The translations under genes and the position numbers were made by a program. A DNA stretch of 43,852 nucleotides from a virus: IMG/VR virus record IMGVR_UViG_3300050821_012333, positions 1-43,852 of that record. The stretch is one strand, 5' to 3'. The notes beneath the pieces are model-generated. The model was not told where the DNA came from, searched no databases, and saw only the letters and a program-made list of their open reading frames with translations. Below are positions 6,811-14,462 of this stretch, piece by piece; within the stretch, counting starts at the first letter, position 1, and the number at the start of each line of letters is the position of its first letter.

Positions 6811-7165
6811 GAGGGTTCCCCTGATTGGCGTGCCCGTCGCCGGCTTCTATGGCGCGCGCCTGATCAACGGCGGCATCGCTGTCGGCGTCATGATCTGGCA
6901 CGGCTGCCCGGTGATTGCGGGCGAGCGCCAGGACCGCTCACCGCGCTGGTGCATCGCCGTCAACGGCCTCACCACCGACAAAAACGGCGAGCTTCTCGAC
7001 GTCTTCGACCGCTGGCCGTTCGTCGGCGGTGAGCCGATCAGCCACCGCGAATACGCTTTCCGAAAGCGGCGTCGCCTGTGGGCGCGCAAGCACGCGCCTG
7101 AGCACCCGGCGGCAAATCCGTTCGAGCCTATCGACCTGCGCAAGCTCAAGCCGATGGTGCCGTGA
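6803..7165 (+). CDS. Hypothetical 120-aa protein
   Basis: A 120-residue protein taken from a GTG at 6803, which overlaps the upstream stop and has GAGGCG before it. The N-terminal half looks like beta structure (RLINGGIAVGVMIWHGCPV, WCIAVNGL). The C-terminal half is basic and contains the box REYAFRKRRRLWARKHAPEHP. The longer frame from 6626 is a shadow of the upstream gene. Not recognised. Confidence 0.5.
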   Translation: MAERVPLIGVPVAGFYGARLINGGIAVGVMIWHGCPVIAGERQDRSPRWCIAVNGLTTDKNGELLDVFDRWPFVGGEPISHREYAFRKRRRLWARKHAPEHPAANPFEPIDLRKLKPMVP

Positions 7166-7371
7166 TGGACAAGACCTTCTTCGCCCTGCTGATCCGCGCC
7201 GACCGCGCAATCCTCGGCTATGTGATCGACGCCTATCCCGAGGAGCGAGCCGACTACGAGCGGCAGTTTGCCGGCGAGATCGTCGGTGAGTTTGTGACGC
7301 GCGCTGATGCGCAGGCGGCCGTCTACGACGCCCTGCAATCGGCGATCACACCACGGGAGTTGAAGCATTGA
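7165..7371 (+). CDS. Hypothetical 68-aa protein
   Basis: A 68-residue protein, MDKTFFALLIRADRAILGYVIDAYPEE..., of mixed composition without membrane spans or metal motifs. Its ATG overlaps the previous stop (TGATG) and its end overlaps the next start (TTGA), which supports translation within the operon. No family is recognised. Confidence 0.55.
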   Translation: MDKTFFALLIRADRAILGYVIDAYPEERADYERQFAGEIVGEFVTRADAQAAVYDALQSAITPRELKH

Positions 7372-8108
7372 ATGACTTTCCCGGTGCTGGCCACAACCAG
7401 CCGCCCGAGCCCACGGTGTTGGAGCGCTGGGCTGAGCTCGTCGACAACGCCAACACCTGGGCGAAGAACGTGCCGAAGATCGGCAGCACCGATCAGGCCG
7501 GGCGCGCCCAGGCGTTCGTCGACCAGTTGCGGCTCACGACCGAAGACGTCGAGGCGGCACAAAAAGCCGAGCGCTTCCCGCACGATCTCGCGCTCGTCGC
7601 CATCAAGGCCAAGTATCGCGCGCCGCTGGAGTTGCTGGGCATCGCCCTCGACAAGATGAAGGCGCTTACCAAGGACTGGCTCGACCGTGAGAAGGCGCGC
7701 CTGGATCACGAGGCAGCCGAGCGCAAGCGGCTGGCGGCCGAGGCCGAGGCCGAGGCGCTCAGGTTGCGCCAGGAGGCGGCGCGGGGTGGCGCGACCGTCG
7801 AGGCCGAAGCGGCGGCGCGTCACGCTGAGGAGGAGGCCGAAGCGGCGCGGGCGTTCGCGCTGAAGCCGGTGCAGCGCGCTCAGATCAAGGGCGAGTTTTC
7901 AGCGCGGGCGATGAGCCTGCACGTCTATTGGAAGGCGGTGGTCGTCGACGAGCAGAAGGCGTTGAAGCACTTTGCCAAGCACCCAGCGATACGGGCTGCG
8001 GCGCTCGCGGCCATCGTCAAACTCGAGACCAAACACGCCACGAAGGTGAAGGACCCGGCTCAGGCACCGCCGGGCGTGCGCTTCGACAAAGACGAACGGC
8101 CCGTTTGA
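7368..8108 (+). CDS. GHNQPP-motif coiled-coil protein
   Basis: A 246-residue protein starting from TTG at 7368 (TTGA overlap); the N-terminus MNDFPGAGHNQPPEP is a recurrent sequence in alphaproteobacterial phages, which supports this start. Residues 100-170 are a long Ala/Glu/Arg coiled coil (AERKRLAAEAEAEALRLRQ). The C-terminus is globular, ending in a charged stretch. It lies just upstream of the possible annealing protein. A link to recombination or ssDNA processing is only contextual. Confidence 0.6.
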   Translation: MNDFPGAGHNQPPEPTVLERWAELVDNANTWAKNVPKIGSTDQAGRAQAFVDQLRLTTEDVEAAQKAERFPHDLALVAIKAKYRAPLELLGIALDKMKALTKDWLDREKARLDHEAAERKRLAAEAEAEALRLRQEAARGGATVEAEAAARHAEEEAEAARAFALKPVQRAQIKGEFSARAMSLHVYWKAVVVDEQKALKHFAKHPAIRAAALAAIVKLETKHATKVKDPAQAPPGVRFDKDERPV

Positions 8109-8121
8109 AGGAGGCAGTCAC

Positions 8122-9432
8122 ATGGCAACGCGACCGACGATGACGATGCAAGCCGAGGTGCTCGATCCCGACGACGACATGATGCAAGCGGCGCGCTCGC
8201 TGGGCGAGCTTCAGAAGGCCGACTCCAACCTGACGATTACCCAGGAGCGCAATCTCTTCGGCGATATCGTCACGGCGCGACCGATGCAGGTGCTGCGCAA
8301 CGAGCAGCGTATCCTGAAAAAGATCGACATCCTGTCGGCGGCGGCCGGCACGCGATTTTTCTATCGCTATCCCGTGCGCAATCGGCGCACCAAGTCGGTC
8401 GACTACATCGAGGGCGCGTCAGTGAAGTGCACCGACGCCGTGCTCATGCTCTACATGAACGCCGCCGTCGAGAGCCGCACCGTGGCGATCCCCGGCGACA
8501 AGGGCGGCAACTACATCTGCTATTCGCGCTTCTGCGATTGGGAGAACGGCGTCTCGCTGACGATGGGCCAACTCGTGCCGCGCAGCGCGACGCTGGGCGG
8601 CGAGGATGAGGAGCGCCGCCAGCAGATCGCTCACAACGTCGGCCAGTCGAAGTCACGGAGGAACGTCGTGAACGCAGCGCTCGGCGAATACATCCACCGT
8701 GCCTTCATGGCGGCGAAGAACAGCCTGGTCGAACGCATCGGGCGCGACATCGCCAAGTCGCGGCAGGTGATCGTCAAAGAATTGGAGGGCCTGGGCGTGC
8801 CCGATCTCGTCGTGCGCGTCGAGCAGGTCTATGGCCGCAAGGTCGGCGACTGGCTCGCGCCTGACATCGCTCGGGTCTACGCGGAAATTCAGGCCGTCGA
8901 GGATGGCATGTCATCGGTCGACGAAACTTGGCCGCGCGAGGCACCGCCTGAGCCCCGGCGCGATGACGCCGAGGATGCTAACGTGACCACCGGCGCGGCG
9001 GCTGTATCTGATCGTCCGGTCGCCGAGGCCGGGCCGGCGGCTGCAGCGGCTCCCCAGGCCGACGCGCCGCCGGTTTCCGGCGACCCATCACCATCACCCA
9101 CGGAAACTTCCGCCCCGGCTGACAGCGCCGCTGGCGGCCCGGCGGCGGCTGGTTCACCCACCGCTCCTTCCTCTCCCCCGGAGCAGAGCCAGTCGTCGCC
9201 GGATCTTTCTATGCCGCTCGAACATTGGCGCGTCGGTGACGACGTGCTCGGGCAGGAAAACATCATCAAGCAGTTGGACAAGCTCATCGGCTTGGCCGAG
9301 ACGCGCGACGACCTCGCCGCCATCGAGCGGCTGAACGCCGAGCGGCTGGCGAAGATCACCGGCAACAGGCGCGCCACTCTCAACAACGCGCTGCGCGCCA
9401 AGCGGGAGAGCCTGCAAGGAGAGCAAAGATGA
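8122..9432 (+). CDS. Possible single-strand annealing (recombination) protein
   Basis: A 436-residue protein with GGAGG upstream. Residues 90-185 carry a conserved phage pattern: SVDYIEGASVKCTDAVLM, then ICYSRFCDWENGVS, and later GEDEERRQQIAHNVGQSKS followed by RRNVVNAAL. Proteins of this layout (IEGPS...ASKAIRNV) sit in phage recombination modules and may be ssDNA-annealing proteins, but I cannot prove membership. Residues 265-365 are an Ala/Pro/Ser-rich linker. A separate C-terminal helical domain follows (LEHWRVGDDVLGQENIIK...). No exonuclease gene was recognised beside it. Confidence 0.5.
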   Translation: MATRPTMTMQAEVLDPDDDMMQAARSLGELQKADSNLTITQERNLFGDIVTARPMQVLRNEQRILKKIDILSAAAGTRFFYRYPVRNRRTKSVDYIEGASVKCTDAVLMLYMNAAVESRTVAIPGDKGGNYICYSRFCDWENGVSLTMGQLVPRSATLGGEDEERRQQIAHNVGQSKSRRNVVNAALGEYIHRAFMAAKNSLVERIGRDIAKSRQVIVKELEGLGVPDLVVRVEQVYGRKVGDWLAPDIARVYAEIQAVEDGMSSVDETWPREAPPEPRRDDAEDANVTTGAAAVSDRPVAEAGPAAAAAPQADAPPVSGDPSPSPTETSAPADSAAGGPAAAGSPTAPSSPPEQSQSSPDLSMPLEHWRVGDDVLGQENIIKQLDKLIGLAETRDDLAAIERLNAERLAKITGNRRATLNNALRAKRESLQGEQR

Positions 9433-9668
9433 AGTCGCAATGGCACACGCTCGCTTATGATCCAGTGCGGCATTGCGTTTGGATCGTAGACCAAGACGGC
9501 GGTCGTTCCGTGACCAACGATGCAGAAGCGGTCGTCGCGGAAATCAATCAACGCCATCCCGCTTGCCGCATCATCTATCGCGACACGATGGGCAACTGGG
9601 ATGAGCTTCGCCACCGCAATGGCACCTTCATCGGCTTTGCTCCAGCCAGGGATGTGTTGCCGCCATGA
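9429..9668 (+). CDS. Hypothetical 79-aa protein
   Basis: A 79-residue protein, MKSQWHTLAYDPVRHCVW..., of alternating strands and helices. AAGGAGAG lies upstream and the ATG overlaps the previous stop. No membrane spans or metal clusters were seen. Not recognised. Confidence 0.55.
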   Translation: MKSQWHTLAYDPVRHCVWIVDQDGGRSVTNDAEAVVAEINQRHPACRIIYRDTMGNWDELRHRNGTFIGFAPARDVLPP

Positions 9669-9856
9669 TCGACGCCGTCGAACAACTATGGGGCTTCGTC
9701 GACCTCACGATCGATATGCTCCGGCTGCAGCGCATCTACTTCCGCACGCCATTTGGATCGCCCGAGAAGAAGCGCGCCCTCGACGACGCAAAAGCCGCCG
9801 AGAAGTTGGTCTACGAGGCCATCGCGAAACTGAAAAAGCCGTCGTTGAACCTGTGA
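9665..9856 (+). CDS. Hypothetical 63-aa helical protein
   Basis: A 63-residue, mostly helical protein (VEQLWGFVDLTIDMLRLQR..., KAAEKLVYEAIAKLKK). Starts in an ATGA overlap with the previous gene and is followed by GGAGGAG for the next. Not recognised. Confidence 0.5.
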   Translation: MIDAVEQLWGFVDLTIDMLRLQRIYFRTPFGSPEKKRALDDAKAAEKLVYEAIAKLKKPSLNL

Positions 9857-9871
9857 GCACGGGAGGAGAGC

Positions 9872-10072
9872 ATGAGCACGCCAGATGACACCCGCATCGT
9901 ATTGCGCGCGATGATGACGCTGCGGGGCATGCAGATCGCCTTGCGCAAGACGGAGCGGCGCACGCCGGAGTATGCCCGGCTCTATACAGCCGTCGCGGCA
10001 ATGGAGGCGCAGGTCGACGACGCGCTCGAAACGGTCGCCGACCAGATCATGGAGCACGCCAACGATGACTGA
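9872..10072 (+). CDS. Hypothetical 66-aa helical protein
   Basis: A 66-residue, wholly helical protein with GGGAGGAG before its ATG. It contains TLRGMQIALRKTERRTPEY and an acidic C-terminus (DDALETVADQIMEHANDD). The end overlaps the next gene by 8 nt. Not recognised. Confidence 0.5.
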   Translation: MSTPDDTRIVLRAMMTLRGMQIALRKTERRTPEYARLYTAVAAMEAQVDDALETVADQIMEHANDD

Positions 10073-10295
10073 GCCCTTCGCGCCAAAGCCCGGCTTCGAC
10101 TGGAGCCGCGTGCGCTGGGACGCTGGCGACGCGCCGGTGCGCGACGACTGCTCGTACTGCGGCGTGGCGATCCCTGAGGAGTCGGTGCCGCTTCGCATGT
10201 GGAAGCCTGACGGCTCGGGCTGCGTGTTTTGCGATGCCTGCGCTGAGCGGTGGTGGGGCCTGCAGCACTTCGGCGACTTCGAGGAGGAGTCATGA
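10065..10295 (+). CDS. Small zinc-binding protein
   Basis: A 76-residue protein with two Cys pairs: CSYCG near residue 25 and CDACAERWW near residue 60. These suggest one zinc site. The ATG at 10065 overlaps the end of the previous gene. It belongs to a run of small metal-binding early genes here (see also 6383, 10483, 12602 and 13569). The partner is unknown. Confidence 0.55.
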   Translation: MTEPFAPKPGFDWSRVRWDAGDAPVRDDCSYCGVAIPEESVPLRMWKPDGSGCVFCDACAERWWGLQHFGDFEEES

Positions 10296-10486
10296 ACGCG
10301 CTCGCGGTCCTGCACTCGGTGGCCGATGATCCCTCGACCAAGCCGCGCGTGCGCGAGGAGGCGCGCGCAGCCATCACGCTGTTCTCATATCTCGAGTTGA
10401 ACAGCGAGCACGACCTGATCGTGTTCCTGCTCGGCCAATGTGCCGGGCTGCAGGAGCGCATCGACCAACTGGAGCGCCGGGGATGA
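10292..10486 (+). CDS. Hypothetical 64-aa protein
   Basis: A 64-residue helical protein, MNALAVLHSVADDPSTKPRVR..., ending in an amphipathic segment (GLQERIDQLERRG) that could form a coiled coil. GAGGAGG precedes the ATG, inside the end of the zinc-protein gene. Not recognised. Confidence 0.5.
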   Translation: MNALAVLHSVADDPSTKPRVREEARAAITLFSYLELNSEHDLIVFLLGQCAGLQERIDQLERRG

Positions 10487-10773
10487 AGCCCGAGGGTCCA
10501 GGCTTGCGTTGCTTCGCTTGCGACGCCCGCTTCAGCGTCATCGACAGCCGGCAGTCAGGAGCGACTATCCGCCGGCGGCGGCGCTGTAAGGTCTGCGGTG
10601 CCAAGGTGACGACGTTCGAGATCATGTTGTCGCCGGCTCACCGCAACGAGGTGCTGGTCTACGCGGCGGCGCTCGTCCTGCGTGATCGCAAGGCCGGCCC
10701 ATCGGCCGCCGGCCAACTATCGCTCGACGCCGCCCTGGTCGGCAGTGACGCTGAGGAGGCCCCATTTGGCTAG
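10483..10773 (+). CDS. NrdR-like zinc-ribbon protein lacking the ATP cone
   Basis: A 96-residue protein. Residues 10-46 match the zinc ribbon of the ribonucleotide reductase repressor NrdR: CFAC at 10-13, the VIDSRQSGATIRRRRRC stretch, CKVCG at 35-39 and TTFE. In NrdR this part binds DNA and is followed by an ATP-cone that senses nucleotides. Here the following 50 residues do not resemble an ATP cone. It may be a DNA-binding derivative of NrdR. The ATG overlaps the upstream gene. Confidence 0.6.
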   Translation: MKPEGPGLRCFACDARFSVIDSRQSGATIRRRRRCKVCGAKVTTFEIMLSPAHRNEVLVYAAALVLRDRKAGPSAAGQLSLDAALVGSDAEEAPFG

Positions 10774-10842
10774 GCTCCAGCGCGACTTGGGAAACAGTCC
10801 GTTCCACGCTATGTGTGCGCCAACCCGGAAGGGGGGCCGGTG

Positions 10843-11067
10843 ATGAGCCGGGCCGCCAGCCGGGCCGCCACGCAGCCCAGACGGGGCCTCGCTCACGACG
10901 AGGCCGCGATCTACGTCGGGGTGAGCTTCCGCCTTTTCGACCAGATGGTCGGTGACGGTCGGATGCCTCAGCCCACGGTGATCAACGGCGAAGCGGTGTG
11001 GGACTTGGTGAAGCTCGACCGAGCCTTCGACAGGCTCACGGGCGAAAGCCGAAACCCGATGCTGTAA
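10843..11067 (+). CDS. xis: Excisionase-like HTH protein
   Basis: A 74-residue protein with AAGGGGGG before the ATG. Residues 15-50 form a winged-helix pattern of the AlpA/excisionase type (AHDEAAIYVGVSFRLFDQMV, GRMPQPTVINGEAVWDL). It ends 11 nt before the integrase start, the normal place of a recombination directionality factor. The small size and adjacency support that role; the name is by position and type. Confidence 0.65.
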   Translation: MSRAASRAATQPRRGLAHDEAAIYVGVSFRLFDQMVGDGRMPQPTVINGEAVWDLVKLDRAFDRLTGESRNPML

Positions 11068-11078
11068 AGGAGCCTCTG

Positions 11079-12251
11079 ATGTCTACGAAGAAAAGCTGGC
11101 GCATTAAACGCGTCGGCGCTTATCGCTACCTCGAAGTGGTCGGCTTTGACCGCGAGAAGGTGCCGGCTGAGATCACCGCAGCGGCCGAGGCCGCCTACGG
11201 CGCTCGGCGCGCCAATGAATTGATCGTCGCCCGGCACGGCCAAACCGAGACGCACTCGATCAAGGGCGCGCGCTCGGCGCTGGTGAAGCCCGGCTCGCTC
11301 CACATGATGGTCAACGACTACATGGGCTCGCGCTCCTGGGATGAGCTTGGCCCCGCCAGCCAGCGCGCTCACCGCAACGTGCTGCTGGCCATTTGCCGGT
11401 CGACCACCGCCGCCGGCAAGGCGCGCGGCGACCTGCCGTATCACCTGCTCGACAAGGATGTCGTCGAGATACTGGTCAGCGCCAAAGTGAAGGCGGGCAC
11501 GCCTGAGGCCGGGCGCGCCATCATCAAAAAACTCCATCGCCTGATCGGCTGGGCGCGCAAGTCGGCAGCCTACGCGACGGGCTTCGCGGTCGACCCTACG
11601 GTCGACATCGACCGGCCTGACGGCGGCGGTGATGGGCACCTGCCGTGGGCGGAGGATGAGATCGCGCTTTACCGCGAGCATCATGCCGACAACGCGTTCG
11701 CTCTGCGCCTGATGACGCTGGCGCGCTTCGCCGGGCCGCGCCGCGAAGATCTGGCGAAGCTCGGCCACCAGCATGTCAGGCTGATCGGCAATCACCGCGT
11801 GCTGCAGTATCGCGTCAGCAAGGGCGAGAAGAAGAAGGCCGAGCGCCTTCGCAAGCCGGCCACCGTGCCCATCGACCAGTGCCCTGAGCTTGCCGCTATG
11901 ATCGACGGCTGCCCGCGCGATCAGATGGTGTTTCTGCTGAAGCCCAACGGCGAGCCTTACGAACACAACAGCCTCGGCAACATGTTCCGCGACCTTTGCG
12001 ATGAGATCGTGCTCGAAGGCGGCCGGCAGCCGTTGCGCGGCCTCAGTCTTCACGGGCTGCGCGCGTCAGCGGCCGAGTGGTGGGCTGATACCTGGGACTG
12101 CGGTGAGCGTGACTTGATGGACATCTTCGGCTGGGAAAGCCCGAAGATGGCGCATCACTACTTGCGCCGCATGAAGGGCGACCGCGTCGCCGGCCGCCTC
12201 GCCCGGCGCGCCGCTGAGCGCGGCAACGTCGTGCCCCTGAAGGGCCGCTGA
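11079..12251 (+). CDS. int: Tyrosine-type site-specific integrase
   Basis: A 390-residue protein. AAAGGAG lies 8 nt before the ATG at 11079; the frame open from 10998 is upstream read-through. Residues 70-165 are a core-binding-type domain. The catalytic domain shows Arg in AGPRREDL (221-222), the HGLR box (H325, R328), Trp in FGWESPK (352) and the nucleophile Tyr361 in MAHHYLRR. The enzyme would integrate and excise the phage genome, so the phage is temperate. An attachment site is expected near; candidate repeats follow the gene at 12348-12499. Confidence 0.88.
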   Translation: MSTKKSWRIKRVGAYRYLEVVGFDREKVPAEITAAAEAAYGARRANELIVARHGQTETHSIKGARSALVKPGSLHMMVNDYMGSRSWDELGPASQRAHRNVLLAICRSTTAAGKARGDLPYHLLDKDVVEILVSAKVKAGTPEAGRAIIKKLHRLIGWARKSAAYATGFAVDPTVDIDRPDGGGDGHLPWAEDEIALYREHHADNAFALRLMTLARFAGPRREDLAKLGHQHVRLIGNHRVLQYRVSKGEKKKAERLRKPATVPIDQCPELAAMIDGCPRDQMVFLLKPNGEPYEHNSLGNMFRDLCDEIVLEGGRQPLRGLSLHGLRASAAEWWADTWDCGERDLMDIFGWESPKMAHHYLRRMKGDRVAGRLARRAAERGNVVPLKGR

Positions 12252-12293
12252 TCAGCCACGCGCGGTTATCCTTTCACGCGCGCGGCCTGAGGA

Positions 12294-12334
12294 GGGCCGC
12301 CCCCGGAGTCGTGACCTGGGGCGGCCCTTTTCCG
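12294..12334 (+). terminator. Intrinsic terminator after integrase
   Basis: A perfect 10-bp stem (GGGCCGCCCC at 12294-12303 with GGGGCGGCCC at 12318-12327), a 14-nt loop, and TTTT directly after. It lies 42 nt after the integrase stop and should end the first early transcript. Confidence 0.85.
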
Positions 12335-12347
12335 TTGGGGAACGGGT

Positions 12348-12499
12348 GGAAAACGATACTTGGAAAAACGAAAAGTTTTCCAAGTTAGACTTTTGAATTT
12401 GCTATCGAATTCGGCCCCCCGAGGCCTGGGCCGGGCTCCCAGCATGTAGAGAAATCAAATAGATACGGCGGCGTTTTCCAAGTCGGCACATGGAAAAAC
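12348..12499. repeat. Cluster of TGGAAAA repeats, candidate attP or operator
   Basis: Five copies of a related motif in 150 nt: TGGAAAACG at 12348, ACTTGGAAAAAC at 12358, its inverse GTTTTCCAAGT at 12375 and again at 12473, and ACATGGAAAAAC at 12488. Copies two and three form a 10-bp inverted repeat with 8-nt spacing. Directly after int, such a set fits integrase arm or core sites, but repressor operators are also possible. A separate 8-bp inverted repeat (CGCTCAGC/GCTGAGCG, 12539-12557) follows. Apart from these, 12335-12601 holds no gene. Confidence 0.6.
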
Positions 12500-12601
12500 C
12501 CCGGCCGCCCTGCCCTGAGGGGAGTCGGAGGCTGGCCGCGCTCAGCGTTGCTGAGCGGGTAACGGACTGTTTACGCTCACCGCCTCACTGGAGGAGCGCC
12601 A

Positions 12602-13288
12602 TTGACTGATCACCGCCCGCAATACGACGTGCCGCTGCCGGCCCGCATGAGGGGCCTGCCGCGTGACCACCGGGGCTATGTCATCCCCTACTTTGTCGCT
12701 TGGCTCGATGAGCGGCAGCGCGAAGTCGAGCCGCCCAATGGCACGCCCGACTTTCGTATCCTGAGCCCGTCACGCATGGAGCGCTGCAAGCGTGAGCGGC
12801 GCTGTTGGCTGTGCGGCCAGCCGCTCGGCCGCTATCTGGTCTTCGCCATCGGCCCGATGTGCGCGGCGACCCGCACGACGATGGAGCCGCCCGGTCACTA
12901 CGACTGCGCGCGCTACGGCGTCGAGGTCTGCCCCTTCCTGAGCCGGCCGCGCATGAGGCGCAACGCCGCCGAGATGCCCGAGGGCCATTGGGCTCCGGGC
13001 CTCACCATCGACCGCAATCCTGGCGTGACGGCGCTGTGGGTGACGCGCGATTACACGACCTTCCGCGCTGAGCATCACGGCGCTGGCGCGGGTGAGCTCA
13101 TCACCGTGGGCGAGCCTGAGCGCGTCGAGTGGTATCGCGAGGGCCGGCCGGCGACGCGCGCCGAGGTCGAGGAGTCGATCACCAGCGGCCTGCCGATCCT
13201 GCGCGAGACGGCTGACAAGCAGTCGCCTGAGGCACGGCGTGATCTCGAAGAGCGCTATCTGCCCAGGCTCAGGGCGGTGCTGCCATGA
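12602..13288 (+). CDS. Hypothetical cysteine-containing protein
   Basis: A 228-residue protein started at TTG (12602), because GGAGGAG lies 6 nt upstream and the sequence MTDHRPQYDVPLPARMRGLP begins there. Residues 61-98 hold a metal-like set (CKRERRCWLCGQPLGR, then GPMCAATRTTMEPPGHYDC) with a further Cys in VEVCPFLS. The rest has no known signature. First gene after the integrase terminator, so probably under its own promoter. Proteins of this kind occur in rhizobial phages, without a known function. Confidence 0.6.
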   Translation: MTDHRPQYDVPLPARMRGLPRDHRGYVIPYFVAWLDERQREVEPPNGTPDFRILSPSRMERCKRERRCWLCGQPLGRYLVFAIGPMCAATRTTMEPPGHYDCARYGVEVCPFLSRPRMRRNAAEMPEGHWAPGLTIDRNPGVTALWVTRDYTTFRAEHHGAGAGELITVGEPERVEWYREGRPATRAEVEESITSGLPILRETADKQSPEARRDLEERYLPRLRAVLP

Positions 13289-13569
13289 CGACGTTCGATG
13301 TTTGGGGTTTCATTCCGGGCTTTCTCGACGCCGACGATCCGCGCCCGGCGCGTGAGCAATTCAACGAGCACTATCCTGGCGGCTGGGTGCCGGGGCCGCC
13401 GGGGCTGATCTTCGACTTTGATACGACGACGCTCACCTATCCCGGCGACCCACCGATGACGCCGATCAGCGCCATGCAATTCAGGGCCGAGATGATCCTG
13501 CTGTTCCAATCATCGTGGGTGCTCATCCTTCAGCGCGACGGATCGTGGGAAGTGGCGAGGATGGACTGA
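13285..13569 (+). CDS. Hypothetical 94-aa protein
   Basis: A 94-residue protein, MTTFDVWGFIPGFLDADDP..., acidic and rich in aromatic and Pro residues, with no membrane span. It overlaps the genes on both sides by 1-4 nt. Not recognised. Confidence 0.5.
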   Translation: MTTFDVWGFIPGFLDADDPRPAREQFNEHYPGGWVPGPPGLIFDFDTTTLTYPGDPPMTPISAMQFRAEMILLFQSSWVLILQRDGSWEVARMD

Positions 13570-14195
13570 TGCCTACGAAGCGCAAATGCGGCGAGTGCCA
13601 ACTCTGCTGCCGGCTGCTGCCGACCGCTGAGATCGCCAAGCCCGCCAACGAGCGGTGCCCGCACCAGAAGTCATACTGCGGCTGCGCCATCTATCCGCGC
13701 CGGCCGCTGTCGTGCCAGTTGTGGAGTTGCCGCTGGCTGCTTGACGACGACATGAGTGATCAGCCCCGGCCCGACCGCTCTCACATCGTCATCGACATGA
13801 TGCCCGACGTCGTGCGGCAAACGAACAACGAGACGGGTGAGGCGCAGACCTTGCCGGTGATCGTGGCGTGGGTCGATCCCAAGTATCCCGATGCCTACAA
13901 GTCGGAGGCGTTCCTGCGCTACGTCAAGCGGCAGAAGGTGATGGTGCTGTTGCGCTACGGCAGCCGGGAGGGCGGCGGCGTCTTGTGGCCGCCCGCCATG
14001 ACCGGGCTCGACCACGTCGCCTGGAAGGAAAGCCAGCTTGGCAACGATATGCCGGTGACGCTGCGCGCCAAGGCTAAGGCGCTCGGGGCGACGCTGAGCG
14101 AGACGCCGGGCGTCGGCGAGTATGGCGCGGTGACGATGACGATGCCCGATGGCAAGAGCCACACGATTGCCGCCACGACGGTGCTGAAGCGCTGA
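13569..14195 (+). CDS. YkgJ-like cysteine-cluster protein
   Basis: A 208-residue protein. The first 70 residues contain the cysteine array typical of YkgJ-family (zinc/iron-chelating) proteins: CGECQLCC at 7-14, then CPHQ, CGCAIYPRRPLSC and CRWLL. The remaining 140 residues are not part of that family and look like mixed alpha/beta. The start ATG shares a base with the previous stop. The role in the phage is unknown; members of the family bind metal and some modify proteins. Confidence 0.6.
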   Translation: MPTKRKCGECQLCCRLLPTAEIAKPANERCPHQKSYCGCAIYPRRPLSCQLWSCRWLLDDDMSDQPRPDRSHIVIDMMPDVVRQTNNETGEAQTLPVIVAWVDPKYPDAYKSEAFLRYVKRQKVMVLLRYGSREGGGVLWPPAMTGLDHVAWKESQLGNDMPVTLRAKAKALGATLSETPGVGEYGAVTMTMPDGKSHTIAATTVLKR

Positions 14196-14462
14196 GGGAT
14201 CGTTCGCACACGCTCAAACGCGGAAATCTGCAGACACAAAATGTTTCCCGTCAATGGGCAATCAGGGGAGAAAGAGGTGTGCGCTTTTGTAATCGCCCCG
14301 AAAGCTTGGGGTAATGTAAGAAACGATCCGAGACGATCTGAGGGGCTGAGGCACATTGGGAAAGCTTCTGAAATCGGCGTTTTTTGCCAATAACAATTCC
14401 AGAAGGAAGGGAAGGAACACCACCGCTAACAGCACGGACGGTCTCCGGGCAGGAAGGGCACG
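14196..14462. promoter_or_regulatory. Non-coding regulatory region
   Basis: A 267-nt gap with no gene. It has GTTTCCC at 14243 (as in the divergent region), a short hairpin CCCCGAAAGCTTGGGG at 14296, two ACGATC copies about 11 nt apart near 14323-14337 (GAAACGATCC, GAGACGATCT), and a second AAAGCTT near 14362. It probably carries the promoter for the HTH gene that follows; no clean promoter boxes were found. Confidence 0.45.

Noticed and set aside
10968-12053. Long open frame (361 aa) antisense to the integrase
   Set aside because: High-GC shadow frame; the sense strand has all integrase catalytic residues and a ribosome site.
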